A DNA stretch of 64,000 nucleotides from Ornithodoros turicata (Eukaryota > Arthropoda > Arachnida > Ixodida > Argasidae), in the NCBI RefSeq assembly GCF_037126465.1, contig NC_088202.1:101711962-101775961 (forward strand), in the 5' to 3' direction. Positions 33,912 to 44,889 of the stretch are shown here, in pieces (the first letter of the stretch is position 1; the number at the start of each line of letters is the position of its first letter). Below the pieces are notes generated by a model. That model was not told the origin of the DNA and searched no databases. It saw only the letters and a program-made list of their open reading frames with translations. The translations under genes and the position numbers were made by a program.

Positions 33912-34438
33912 TTTACCGATTGCCTTACTTTCTATCTTGAGCTGCTTGCATGTTGACGAGGGCTGTGTTTGTGTAGTCCCAATTCTTCTGTAGCCTCATC
34001 CATCTGCGTAACTATCATGTAATTAGTGGTTCGCCCTTAATTTGATGAAGGCATTCCCCAGGACTTCTCTTGGCCACACCGTAATACATTCATCTTCGTC
34101 GCTATGTTGGTGGACACCTTAATGTTTTGTATTGTGCGGTGACTATGTAATTGTTATTGCAGTGCATTATAGGTAATCCAACTAAAGAATATGCCTGTTA
34201 TTTTAACCGTTGTGTTTCTGTTGCCCTCGGCATAACACCCTTACTGAAGGGTGTTGTCTTGCCTGGGGGTGTAGACATGCACCAAAAAGGGAATCAGTTA
34301 GGGTACCGCTAGATTACACCAAAAGAGGTGTTCAGAGAACACCCTTTCTGAGGGGTGTAGTTTTGCCAAAGGGTGTGTATATACACCAAAAAGGGAGTCA
34401 GGGCATCGTCAAATTACACCCAAAAAGGAGTTATATTT

Positions 34439-35075
34439 TTAGGGTGTGCTGCGAGCGTGGATTCATTGGGATTACACAGGTCTACAAATTTGTAAAATGT
34501 AAAACTTGTGTGCCTCAGAAATCAAATGCGCCGCTGCTTAATGATTCGAATATGCTGAATTAATATGACAATGAAAACAGTCAATTGGCGCTGGTTTCTA
34601 TGGTATTGGAAAATTTTGGTATTACTACTACGTGAATATTACGTAGATAACACAGGTCTCCATTAAAAAAGAAAGAAAAAGAAAACGCATTTTCCATGAA
34701 TGGAAATGTGGCATTTCTTAACGATCGTGGTGCTCTGGGTTCTTAATTGTCAAATATGACACTGAAAACAGTCAATTGGCTCCCATTTCTATGGTATTGA
34801 GTTGTCGTATTACTGCTACATAAGTACGTACAATTGTGTAGATAATGTGCAGAGTTCTAGTCATTCCTTTCAAACAGTATTATTTCTGAAAACATAAAGC
34901 TGTTCTTAGCCTGCTAAGTAAATAATTCAATACCTATTTAGGGGAAACGTAGCAGTATTTAAATTTACTATAAAATGTCCAAAAGCTATTAAGAGTCGAG
35001 TCACTCTGCAAGACTTTGTCCTCATTCACTGACTGCTTGTCTCTTCACTTGTCTGTCGTATCAAGGCATTGGAAT
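34439..35075. other. No gene seen; short ancient duplication
   Basis: ACTGAAAACAGTCAATTGGC followed by TTCTATGGTATTG-like words appears at about 34573-34605 and again at 34760-34800, a diverged direct repeat of about 190 bases. Nothing else recognised. Confidence 0.5.
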
Positions 35076-35913
35076 CAGGGATCGGAACCGAAACTGAACC
35101 CGAACCGAAAACCGCTAAAAACGCGTATTTTTCGCTGAACCGGAACTGAACCGAACCAACATATATTTTTTCTCGCGTTGAATCGAACAGGAGCTGAACC
35201 AAAAAAGTTAGGAGGTTACAGGTTCACGAAACGGTTCAGACGTAATGTGCGTTGTGAGAGATCGGAACTACGATTTGCACAGCGGATTGAGCCGCGCTGC
35301 CAAACAAATTCGAAACCGAAACTGAACAAGACAAAACTGTAACCCAAATGCGCGAAGTATTTGATATTTCCTCCTCGCTGCTATTGCGTTCATTCAGTTG
35401 TGTTAGTTTTGAGGTCCGTCGCGGTGCTTGATTTCACCAGCTGGGGCCCTATTCTCGTCAAAGTAATCGACGTCGATTACTTTGAATCTCGCTTGTAATT
35501 GGTCGTTACGTGATGAAGGCGTTAAGAACAGAAGTGGAATGCCACGCACCCTCAACCAATAGTTGAGCACTTGATCCTGCATTCTTCGTGCTTTATCTAC
35601 TTTGGGCATGATGGGAATTGATGTTCTGAGGCTGCAACACATAGAAAGGAGAATTACATACAAGCCTCAAGTGCCTAAGAAATTAATGACGAAAGATGGA
35701 AGTCTCTGAAAAGGTTAGCTAGCCAGCTGTAGGGCTAACCTACAGCTGGCTAACCTTTTCAGTGACTTCCTTCTTTCGTCTTTCGTTATCTACTTTATCA
35801 CGAAGATTGCAGGATCAAGAGCTCGAGCTGCTGCGGATCTGAACCCGGACCGAACCAGTATGCCTGAGCGTGAACCCGAACCCAACCGAAAAAAATATCG
35901 GTTCCGATCCCTG
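35076..35913. mobile_element. hAT-like non-autonomous element with GAACCGAA words
   Basis: Ends are CAGGGATCGGAACCG and the inverse CGGTTCCGATCCCTG. The flanks ATTGGAAT (35068-35075) and ATTAGAAT (35914-35921) form an 8-bp duplication with one mismatch, as expected for hAT. Subterminal regions repeat GAACCGAA/GAACTGAACC many times. The interior includes a palindromic SINE-related patch at 35697-35775. There is no transposase ORF; the 86-codon frame inside has no motif. Related copies lie at 49415-50390 and 54829-55529. Confidence 0.88.
35697..35790. repeat. SINE-tail palindrome inside the hAT element
   Basis: GAAAAGGTTAGCTAGCCAGC TGTAGG faces CCTACAGCTGGCTAACCTTTTC. The right arm continues AGTGACTTCCTTCTTTCGTC, a string also present after a tRNA-like B box at 49790-49835. 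It appears to be two SINE pieces joined head to head. Confidence 0.6.
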
Positions 35914-35921
35914 ATTAGAAT

Positions 35922-36111
35922 ATCCCCTGTTAATGTCCAGAAGTAGTCTCCAAGCATTGGCAAAGTGTCATTTACCCTGACACCATATATATAGTCGCAA
36001 TATCCTGATAAGTCGCTCCCAATGCTCACCACTCATGTCCTATGGTGGATGCTGTAAAGGGAATAGCCTCGCTGTTGTTCTTAACTTTTCCTCGCGCTGG
36101 TGTTGGTGGTG
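35922..36111. other. No gene seen
   Basis: Unassigned spacer. Confidence 0.4.
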
Positions 36112-36400
36112 ATGGAACTGCTTGCCGTAGTCGGCCAAGCTCAGGCGAGAACCCAGAAACACCCAGACAGCACAGCCGGCGCCCGAATTCGAACCCGCAC
36201 TCTTAAAAATGATGGTGGTGGTGGTGATGGTGAAAGGGCTTGCCGTTGTCGGTCTCACGTATGTGGGCAACGTCACGACTGACGCCCTGGGGAAATGTGC
36301 GTCCTGGGCCGACTTCTAGGGGAACTGTGCCGACATATGTCTGAAAGCGTCTGAGGAAAACCCAGGAAAAACCCCAGACAGCACAGCCGGGTACCTCCCA
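36112..36400 (-). mobile_element. Two minus-strand SINE pieces of the tick-type family
   Basis: 36112-36200 holds the head side (GGGTTCGAATTCGG on the minus strand, then GGCTGTGCTGTCTGGG). 36205-36400 holds the body (minus: CCGGCTGTGCTGTCTGGGGT, GGCACAGTTCCCCTAGAAGT, CGGCCCAGGACGCACATT and TGAGACCGACAACGGCAAGC). The second matches 5893-6027 closely. They are separated by a GGT/GAT microsatellite (about 36208-36232). Confidence 0.82.
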
Positions 36401-36411
36401 GTCTCGACGTG

Positions 36412-36576
36412 ACATGGCTTTTGTGTGCGCCTTTTTTGTAACAATTATGAACTGCATAAGTGTCACAAAAATGGAGTACCCCTCCCGTTTCCAGCAAATC
36501 AGGGGAGAGAACGATGCCATTCGAGATGACGGTTGGCTAGGAGCGTGCTATGCGGTGAAGTTCATTTTTAAGAGTG
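36412..36576. mobile_element. Hairpin MITE family A, copy 3 (left arm truncated)
   Basis: Contains the family centre (GTGTGCGCCTTTTTTGTAAC and CACAAAAATGGAGTACCCCT) and the complete right arm GGTTGGCTAGGAGCGTGCTA, TGCGGTGAAGTTCATTTTTA, AGAGTG. The left arm is replaced by the SINE. Confidence 0.85.
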
Positions 36577-37223
36577 CGGGTCACCTCCCAGTCTCAGCGT
36601 GTAGACCGGGATGTGACCAGAGTTCGAATCCTCGTAGTACTGGCTTGTGAAGCCATATTTGCGCCATTGAGGTGGAGTGGAGCTTTTTTTTTTCTTTCCT
36701 TTCTTCTTCTTGTTCTTCAGACATGGCGTCGTGATCCCGCAACCCAATCTTTGCTAAACTGCCCAACACTGACACCTCTACACCTTGCAAGTTTAAGCCA
36801 ATTAGCAATTTTAAGCATCGTTTTCATTCTCAGCACCCCAGAGTTAGTTCGGTTCAGCTACTTTTACGCCTGAGACAATTTGGCTGTAGACCTGTCAGAG
36901 ACTAGGGTGTCCCGCCACCGGTACTCGCTGACGTTTCATCAACTGCCGTTTTTGATTCAGTCACGGGTAATTTACTCAAAAAAGTAACTAAGTAAAAACT
37001 AAGTCAAAAGTAACTGAGTTATATTTAGCCTGAAAAAATAGTAACTGAGTTATAGTTACCTCGTTAAAGTAACTTAGAACTTTACAGTTACCTTTTCAAA
37101 AAGAAAAGAACCAACCATGTACCATAGTTATGCAGGATTACAAATACAGTATTTCCAATGGGCCTTAAGTTAGTCTAGGTCATCCTGGCTGCGTATGGGA
37201 TGACGAAATCCGTGAAATTCCTG
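36577..37223. other. No gene; GTAACTGAGTTA word block at 36957-37100
   Basis: 36957-37100 is a run of GTAACTAAGTAA / GTAACTGAGTTAT / GTAACTTAG words next to CAGTCACGGGTAATTTACTC. It resembles one end of a hAT-like element of the GTAAC-word kind (compare 52753-53555), but the other end was not found. The rest is unassigned. Confidence 0.45.
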
Positions 37224-37465
37224 CACTCTAAGAACAGAACTTTACCGTATACACGCTGTGCGCCAACCATTGCTACGAATGATAGGGGTATCGCTTCTGA
37301 TTCGAGGAGAGAGCAGGGCGTACGCCTTTTTTTGAGTTATGATATATACAAATTGCACCAAAAAAGGCGTGCGCCCCCTTCCCCCCGTCTCTCTCTCCGA
37401 ACCAAGAGCGATAACCATATTCTGTGTAATGGTTGGCGCACGACGTGCTATGCGGCGAAGTTCTG
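37224..37465. mobile_element. Hairpin MITE family A, copy 4
   Basis: Starts CACTCTAAGAACAGAACTTT, has the GGGCGTACGCCTTTTTTTGA centre and CAAAAAAGGCGTGCGCCCCC, and ends ACGTGCTATGCGGCGAAGTTC with the last bases missing. Confidence 0.85.
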
Positions 37466-39240
37466 CAGGGACACGACACGAGACAGGAAGCTGTCAAACG
37501 AAAGATCAGCAACGCGCTGTCATCCACTTCAAAGGACTAAGGCGATTGGCTTATCATATATTCAGAGCTGTTATCGTAAACACCTGCTAAAACACCGTAA
37601 TGGCAAGCTATAGCAAATCAGAAGGCATCGCATTCCTGATCTTTGATTTTACAGTTTGCTTTCTACAGTCTTCGTAGATTAGATTGATGACGTTCTACTA
37701 AAACTCCGTGTTCCTGCTTCAACGTCTTTTCGCGTTCGCTCGCGCCGAGCGCTGTGGTGGTACGCGTCCGACATGCTATCGTGATCCACTACTCATTTAC
37801 TGGTGATACAGTATCAGCTTGTTTCTGTTCCATCCTAAATACGAGTCTCTACTTTGCAGGTTCTAGTAATGGGAGCACAACGTGAAACGGCAATTTACGG
37901 TATCGTCTTCTTTACATTCTTTAAATCTATTGCCAATTTATTTATATTTCATTTCTTCTTTTCTCGCGAAACTATAACGCTCTTATTTGTAACAACAAAA
38001 GGAGAGAACGAAAAAAAAAAAAAGCCTCTCGGCGTTTTACGCTTTGTCACATGCAAAAGATGCCACAATACGCGCTTGTAGTGCATACAAAAGTTTTCTA
38101 AAGCAGCTCTCAGCTTCGTATGCAAATATCTTTCCTTCTTTAAAAGCGAACCTCGCACAGGTCATATTTCCACAATACACTACGTAGCACGGCTGACGTC
38201 CAACTCCTGGAACCCAACGTTGGCAAGGTCGAGTTCATTTCACCCCACCACCCGCGAATTTTACACTTCCAAACTCCATAGCTCACCAATTCTAAACGCC
38301 TTGACGGACGTAACCCAGCCGCAACCACCGCTTCTCCACGACTCCCCCCACCGCAGGCCGTTTTTTCTTTGCGGAAACTCAAAACAGCTGCGCCGCTATT
38401 ATTTACAGCTATTTACGTTGGCTGCGTTCCTCCACCGGCGGTAACTTTGCTTGTTGTTCTGTTTCAAGTGGGGCTTCCTCGGGCCCAACCTCCGTTGTTC
38501 CCCACATCATTTTATAAGAGGCAGAAACCCCCCCTGTGGCCCCGGAGAACATAAACATGCCAGAGACGTGCCTCGGATCCCGTCTGGTATCCCGCTGCCG
38601 AAGGACTGACCTCGGTTACCCTTTCCTGAAGACAGAGCATGACGAGCCAAGAGAACTTTCGCGTACGGATACAGCCAGTTTCTTCTTCTTGCGCATTTGG
38701 GTGATTTACAAACCCGCGCTCCGAAAACTACGTACGCTTCGGGAGATTGAAAACACTGGCGGCAATGTGTGCGAGATAAATATTCCGCCAAGGCGCAAAG
38801 AGCAATGGTCCAGAGGAGTAGGCCGCCGCGGACAGGACGTCTGCGTGCGTGACACACGTGGAAGTCAAAGAAAGACTGAATGTGTTCATGCGTGCGTCCG
38901 ACGAAAAGCGCTTCTTGGAAAAGCCTAGAGTATGAAAGTTTAATCGCTGATTTTCAATGATCTGGTGGCACGGCGGTTCCATGAATATTTAAGTTGCTCC
39001 AAGTCCTACATGCTTTTGTGAACATGTATTGCTGGGGGCAGTAACGGAGCAGTGCAGCGGCAGCGCCGACCTGGCTAGTGAGCTTCTTGCCTTTTTTTAC
39101 ATAAATGTGGTAAAATGAATGGATTTGGGTAATCGAACATTAGAGTAATATGCTACACAGGAGCAGCGGTATTATGAAGGCATGGAACTTTAGGTAAACC
39201 GGATACCGCAAGTCACGGAGGCGAGGGTGAAAATAAATAA
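37466..39240. other. No gene recognised; (AAAT)n at 39232-39248
   Basis: Open frames at 38140-38930 on both strands overlap and show no known motif. An (AAAT)n run marks the upstream edge of the LINE fragment that follows. Confidence 0.4.
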
Positions 39241-39831
39241 ATAAATAAAAGGTTCTGGAGGGTACATTTCTGTGATAATTTATCTTGGGATGTTCATGTA
39301 TCATATATTAAAACTAAGATATCTAAGCCAATTGGGCTTATGCACCGGCTGTGTGGCGTTCTACCACGTAGTGCTAAGATCCTAATTTATAACTCTCTTG
39401 TATTTTCCGTGTTACTTTACTGCCTATTGGTATGGGGCACCGCGAGCGTAGGAGCCATACACAGCTTACGTGTTTTACAAAAGTGGGCCGTTCGAACCAT
39501 TGCCAATGTCCCATACAAGAGCCACACACAACATTTGTTCGTAACCTTGAATATTATAAAAGCAACTCACCTCTATGATTATTTCTTAGTAAAAACCTAT
39601 CTTTTAGCGATAAAGCAAAATAACAGACTCATGTTCTCACTATTCACGTTAGAGCACGTTGCAGAACGTTCACGCCACAGTCAGAGACTTAGGTTACCGA
39701 GATGTAGAACCAATTATGGTCACCAGTCGGCGTCCTATGTCCTCTCTCGTATCCTAAATCGCTTTCATTCATTACAGATCAATGCTAATGATATGTCACT
39801 ATCATCCTTAAGACGCTTGTTCACTATTTAA
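39241..39831 (+). pseudogene. LINE reverse transcriptase C-terminal fragment
   Basis: The frame is open for 196 codons from the stop at 39238 and its sequence reads as the thumb/connection part of a non-LTR reverse transcriptase: 'DNLSWDVHVSYIKTKISKPI', 'LMHRLCGVLPRSAKILIYNS', 'LLYCLLVWG' and 'LRVLQKWAVRTIANVPY'. The pattern LSWxxHIxxxxxKI...LYxSLVxxxLxYCxxVWG is typical of jockey/CR1-type ORF2. The polymerase active site (FADD) and endonuclease lie upstream and are absent, so the insertion is 5'-truncated. The remaining frame has no stop or shift, so it is fairly young. Confidence 0.85.
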
Positions 39832-40130
39832 AGCTTTTATGCGTTCCCTCTACGTTATTGTTTTTTTTTATTTTATAATATTCGTTGTAAATCCGCGTTA
39901 CCACTATATATGTTCTGTTCGTATGGAGTTTGATATCTGTTGATGTGGTGATTGATATAATTTTGTTGATATGGAGATTGATATTTGTTCATGTATATGT
40001 TTCTTCATTGTCTGCTTGTCGCCATGAGCACTAGTGTAGTGGGGTGGCGCCCTGGTCAAGCAGCCTGTGCTGCTTTTTGGCTCCCCCACAGTTATGTCTG
40101 CTTCTCTGTATCATTGAGAAAAACAAAAAA
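39832..40130 (+). other. 3' UTR of the LINE fragment
   Basis: Non-coding sequence after the LINE stop, with GATATTTGTTGATGTGG-type short repeats at 39925-39995 and ending near TCTCTGTATCATTGAGAAAA and an A-rich run (about 40110-40130), the likely tail. Confidence 0.6.
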
Positions 40131-41411
40131 GGAAGCGTTATTATATCACGACGTTGGACTAGCGCGCTGTGATCCAAAGTAAATGTCTGATTCACTTGAT
40201 TAATCAACGCACCAGAGCAGTTATTTTTCATTCAAGTACCAGAAAAAGAAACGAGACCGTTTACAGAACTGTGTCCTTAGGGGCACCCTGTGCCTATATG
40301 ACCAAAATAAATTACAGTTGCCGACACTAATGCCCAGGCACCGACGTGTTTTGTTATTCGCATTTATGCTCATTTTAATAATAAACGAGTGTGGAAGTTT
40401 AGTTCCGAAGAGCGTTTGCAGGATAATGCCTCTACGAAGGCGTCAAATATGCACTATTCTGAATATCTTCCCATATCTTCTGGAAGACAGAAGGATATGA
40501 AATGCGTCGAAGTCGACACTCGTTCTGACAGAGGCAGTGACAAAGCAAGATGACGTGCAGGAACTTCTTCAACAGTCGTAGCAAACAATGTCAAGTATAA
40601 CAAACGGAAGACTGTCAGTGTGTTACAGTGGGTCACCATACCTCGGTCCTGTTCCTGCATCAGAGTCTGGACAAGTACGTCAAAATATAATCGTCCCGAT
40701 GTACGTTTAGAGATCTACCACTTTCTATGTGTTGATTGTTTTGTACATAAATATGCACTATTCATTCCAAGCCTCGCTCCGTTTTTATGGTGACAGGGAG
40801 ACTGTGTACATCTTGCAAGAGTTGCAAATCGTGCCCTGTTAATATGGACGACTCGAAGTATGGATGACTTTTCTGAGGACTAAACTTTTCCAGTGTTGAC
40901 AAGTAAAACGAGTTGAGTGTGCCTCGTGAATACGGAAACTCGCTTTTCAGACAATGGGCAGTGCAGTACGGTACCAAACCTACGGAGCCATATGTACAAG
41001 TTTCTGTCTCTCTATCTCGCTTCTGTCTCGGACATAGGGTCCTGAGCAGAATTCTAGGGTGTTTCTGGGGCAGCGCAGAGAGGGCCAAATATTTTATGGC
41101 CATCGCAGCTGCCATAGCTTGCGACGCACTGCAAGCAGTTCCTGAACTAGGACAATGGCAACCAGCACCACGCCTCCATTTTGCCGGGGACAGTAATCTT
41201 AATATTAACGAGGCACGCTATAGAAGTAGAGCAATACGAAGTTAGTAACTGCACGTGGTATTCTACAATTCTTCGGCATACCAGGAGAACATGCTGATGT
41301 GCCAAAGAATAGTAGAATAGCCGTGTGTTCCGTCCGTGTGTTAGTCGAAGAAGCCGTGTGCTACGTCCACATATTCCTCAAATATGGAACCCTTAAGGTC
41401 GCTTGTCCCAT

Positions 41412-41412
<1 letters not shown>
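40131..41412. other. No gene recognised
   Basis: Unassigned frames only (for example 40762-41115 minus and 40913-41245 plus, which overlap each other). Confidence 0.4.

Positions 41413-41444
<32 letters not shown>
41413..41444. repeat. (AT)n microsatellite
   Basis: About 16 AT units directly before the 292-bp tandem array; a matching AT run closes the array at 42382-42402. Confidence 0.95.
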
Positions 41445-41448
<4 letters not shown>

Positions 41449-42257
41449 GGGGGAAAAGCCATTAAAAAATAATAAGTAAATGATGCTAGACGTGTTTGAA
41501 ATTCAAACTTACAGATTAAAATGGCTTCTATGGCTGCACGTAAAGAAACAGATACTCATTGAACGATGCGACAGCACCAGAGGACACGTGTTTCGCCGTG
41601 TTTGCGGCTCGTCGGCCCTGGGTAGCTGCGCATCGTTCGGGATTGGCAAACCAGGGGTCACTCAGCGAGTGATAGACACCTGGGAGGGTGACTGAGCACT
41701 CCTCAATGCCACAGTGCAAGCCAGTGAATTATAAAAAAGGGGGGAAAAGCCATTAAAAAAATAATAAGTAAATGATGCTAGACGTGTTTGAAATTCAAAC
41801 TTACAGATTAAAATGGCTTCTATGGCTGCACGTAGAGAAACAGATACTCATTGAACGATGCGACAGCACCAGAGGACACGTGTTTCGCCGTGTTTGCGGC
41901 TCGTCGGCCCTGGGTAGCTGCGCATCGTTCGGGATTGGCAAACCAGGGGTCACTCAGCGAGTGATAAACACCTGGGAGGGTGACTGAGCACTCCTCAATG
42001 CCACAGTGCAAGCCAGTGAATTATAAAAAAGGGGGGAAAAGCCATTAAAAAAATAATAAGTAAATGATGCTAGACGTGTTTGAAATTCAAACTTACAGAT
42101 TAAAATGGCTTCTATGGCTGCACGTAGAGAAACAGATACTCATTGAACGATGCGACAGCACCAGAGGACACGTGTTTCGCCGTGTTTGCGGCTCGTCGGC
42201 CCTGGGTAGCTGCGCATCGTTCGGGATTGGCAAACCAGGGGTCACTCAGCGAGTGAT
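41445..42257 (+). repeat. 292-bp tandem repeat, about 2.8 nearly identical units
   Basis: The word ATGATGCTAGACGTGTTTGA lies at 41480, 41772 and 42064, exactly 292 bases apart. Units differ by only a few bases (AAAGAAAC/AGAGAAAC, GTGATAGACACC/GTGATAAACACC, length of A runs). Each unit has an internal GAACGATGCG...CGCATCGTTC inverted pair and ends CCACAGTGCAAGCCAGTGAA before TATAAAAAAGGGGGG. Repeated ORFs of 63-71 codons are by-products. Near identity implies recent amplification. Confidence 0.95.
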
Positions 42258-42381
42258 TATCACTCGCTGAGTGACCCCTGGTTTGCCAATCCCGAACGAT
42301 GCGCAGCTACCCAGGGCCGACGAGCCGCAAACACGGCGAAACACGTGTCCTCTGGTGCTGTCGCATCGTTCAATGAGTATC
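42135..42381. repeat. Perfect palindrome, 123-bp arms, at the end of the array
   Basis: 42135-42257 is the exact reverse complement of 42259-42381 around one central base, starting GATACTCATTGAACGATGCG and folding at GAGTGATTATCACTC. The left arm is part of the third 292-bp unit, so the array ends by turning back on itself. It is followed at once by (AT)n. Confidence 0.95.
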
Positions 42382-44223
42382 TATATATATATATATATAT
42401 ATGTATCCTACAGTTGGCGATACAAAACCCTTAAGGTGTCTTATGCATTATCAATCTTCCTGTGTCGATATATACTTCGCTTTATGACAGTCAGCTGCAG
42501 GCCAAACTCCTTTCACCACATCTTACTTGCTTGTTCTCGATACCCTTGGAACCCGCTCGATATGCAGTCTCAGGTTTTGCTCTTCGAAAACAGGAGACAA
42601 AAACTAAACTGCTTTCCAGTGCATTTACCTCTTCTACTGCACAGATATCATTATCTTAGGCTCACAGGCATAGTTGGTACCTACAGCCATGCGCAATGGC
42701 CTGCGCATGGCTGAAACCAGGCCGTCTAGCTTGTTTCCCAGCATATCTAGCAGGAGAAGAAGAGGACCTCAGTTGAAAGGAACAGGGGTTGCCGGCACGT
42801 CGGTCAAGACCACGTCACCCTAAGTTTGTTTCGTTATGTGGGGACCCAGACGCTCCGCTCCGACCAGAGACATGCCAAACAGTGGGATTTCATCGGGTAG
42901 TATAATTCCAATAGGTACGTCGTGTAATAGAATTTCCTCAAATTTCGCGTCTCCTATGCACATGTTTAGATGTGCACCCACAATCTGCGTTCTGTTGACG
43001 TCGCAGCAACTCCATTACATAAGGTTGAGTCGGCACCTCGCTGAATCCTCTCCATTGAAGCAAGACACGAACCGCTCAGCTGACGAGCGCGCACCGTGAC
43101 ATTTTTATAGTATAGAGAATTCCCAACGTCGCGGCAGCCCTGATCCGTTGGTCACCCAGTCACTAGTAGGGTGTGGTGTGGGGGAAGATCTATTTACGTG
43201 GCAGAAAAAGTCAGCCAGAAAGGACTGCTTGCTATTCCTTGCTAAATAATTCCTTAGTGGGTAGTCACTTAATGAGAATCCTGCCAAGCAAACGATCGCG
43301 TCTCCCATCCATGTGCACGGTGTGTATACCTGCCTGAGCCCATATCCACATTCGTGTACTACGGTCGCTTCGAGATAAAGTTTAGGTTCAAATTGCTGCG
43401 CTTTGAGGCGAAGTAGTGACAAACTGTAAGACATGTAGATTATCGAATAAAAAAAAAATGCCAGCCGCATAATTCGCGCTTTTCTACACTTTTCATTTTG
43501 CGAAATAGAATGGCCGTAGTTTGTGGTCAAAAGTATATTGATACTTCTAACTATACTATCGTTCGAATTTTGTCATCTGTTGCACCTGCATGGACGGTAA
43601 AATGTTCACGATTTTATTTATATTACATATGATGTGGCGTCTATTACTAGATAACGCTATTGATTCCGCTGCGTACAACTTTCTCTGCCTTTGTACTGTT
43701 GTTTATCTTAGCCAGTAAATGAAATTGCTGGCCGTCCGTTCAACGCGCTCAGCTCCCTTCCATGGTATAAAGTCATCATGTTACCAGACCCGAACCATTC
43801 TCAGGCCCATGCAAGACAGCTTAAAATAAACTAGGCAACGCTATGGTCCTCCTGTGCCGGGCTATAATGCGATCCTCGGCGCTCACAGGAAAACGCATCC
43901 TTCGACTCGCGTTGCACCTCACCTTCTCTAAACATCCCGCCTGGCGTCTTCCTTTTAAGAATTGGCCCACGAATCATCCTGTCTCTGTGCGTATGAAACT
44001 CTGCCATTGCTATGCTGGTTGGATGACAAACGCTGCCTCCTCCTGGAGAGGTTTCCTCTTACTGTGACTTCCTTGTGTGAAGTAAGGTTAGGCGACCCTG
44101 GGCTGAAGTAAGTAGTCTCGCCCGTCAGCGTCGTGGGCGTTATGTTGCAGACGAGAAACTGTGAATGAGGGTGAGGGAGAAAGTGTGGCTGGTGGTTCAT
44201 GATCACCCTGAATATGAAGGGAC
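42382..44223. other. (AT)n at 42382-42402, then no gene recognised
   Basis: The microsatellite closes the palindrome. Beyond it I see only unassigned open frames (42271-42714 plus, which runs through the palindrome; 43105-43530 minus; 43843-44067 plus). CAGCCATGCGCAATGGCCTG CGCATGGCTG near 42686-42715 is a small hairpin. Confidence 0.45.
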
Positions 44224-44411
44224 AGTGCTCCAGCTGTATGTTTTTATCGTTATTTTGTTGTTGATGTCAAGGACTGTCAAATATACATGTATATATGTGT
44301 GGTACGTGGTATTTGGATAGTGCTCCAGCTGTATGTTTTTATCGTTATTTTGTTGTTGATGTCAAGGACTGTCAAATATACATGTATATATATGTGGTAC
44401 GTGGTGTTTAT
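44224..44411 (+). repeat. 95-bp tandem duplication
   Basis: AGTGCTCCAGCTGTATGTTT begins at 44224 and at 44319. The two copies are nearly identical through TGTCAAATATACATGTATAT and GTGGTACGTGGT. Non-coding. Confidence 0.95.
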
Positions 44412-44588
44412 TCCGTGTGATTCTTAATATTTGTGTAATGTGTGCTTCTTTTTATGTAATTCTGTGTCGGTTTATTTTCCCACCCCTCATGTAAAGCCCT
44501 CGTGCATTTGAGGTAAATAAATAAATAAACTGATGTAACGTTCCTGAACACATTTACGATATCAATAATGGTAACATCACCCTCGCAT

Positions 44589-44736
44589 CCCGAGCAGCAC
44601 AATGTACTGAAAGTCGAGTGCAATAGGGGTGGACGGGTAGGTGGAAGACCTGGTGGAAGAACGAACTGGTGAAACTAAAGAACATTGATAAGACACATAC
44701 CGTTGCACCCCTATTGCACTCGACTTTCGGTACATT
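44589..44736. mobile_element. Palindromic MITE, AAGCAGCACAATGTACTG family, copy 2
   Basis: Starts CGAGCAGCACAATGTACTGA, has the family core in reverse orientation (CATTGATAAGACACATACCG) and its right arm stops at TTTCGGTACATT, where the next copy begins. The last 13 or so bases of its terminus (GTGCTGCTTGGGA) are missing. Confidence 0.88.
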
Positions 44737-44889
44737 CCCAAGCAGCACAATGTACTGAAAGTCGAGTGCAATAGGGGTGGACGGTATGTGTCTTATCAAT
44801 GTTCTTTAGTTGCACGAGCCTGTCCAAGGCCTTCCACCTACCCGTCCACCCCTATTGCACTCGACTTTCAGTACACTGTGCTGCTTGGG
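44737..44889. mobile_element. Palindromic MITE, AAGCAGCACAATGTACTG family, copy 3
   Basis: Complete copy: CCCAAGCAGCACAATGTACT at the left, TGCTTGGG at the right, core GTATGTGTCTTATCAATGTT. It starts exactly at the truncated terminus of copy 2. Confidence 0.9.

Larger units (their letters stand above)
32841..34438. mobile_element. Non-autonomous DNA transposon with clustered ACACCC words
   Basis: The left end ATAAAACTCCTTTTAGGTGT and the inverse of the right end ATATAACTCCTTTTTGGGTG form a TIR. GGTGTAAT/ACACCC words are densely repeated just inside both ends (32850-33020 and 34220-34450) and absent from the middle. The interior hosts a tRNA-like SINE (33646-33720) and a LINE tail (33741-33911), so it is old enough to have been a target itself. 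No transposase recognised. Confidence 0.7.

Noticed and set aside
38140..38930. Overlapping ORFs of 74-130 codons on both strands
   Set aside because: Competing frames, no domain; probably GC-rich chance openness.
41480..42714. Repeated 63-71-codon ORFs and the 147-codon frame at 42271
   Set aside because: They repeat exactly with the 292-bp unit or run through the palindrome and an AT microsatellite; no domain signal.
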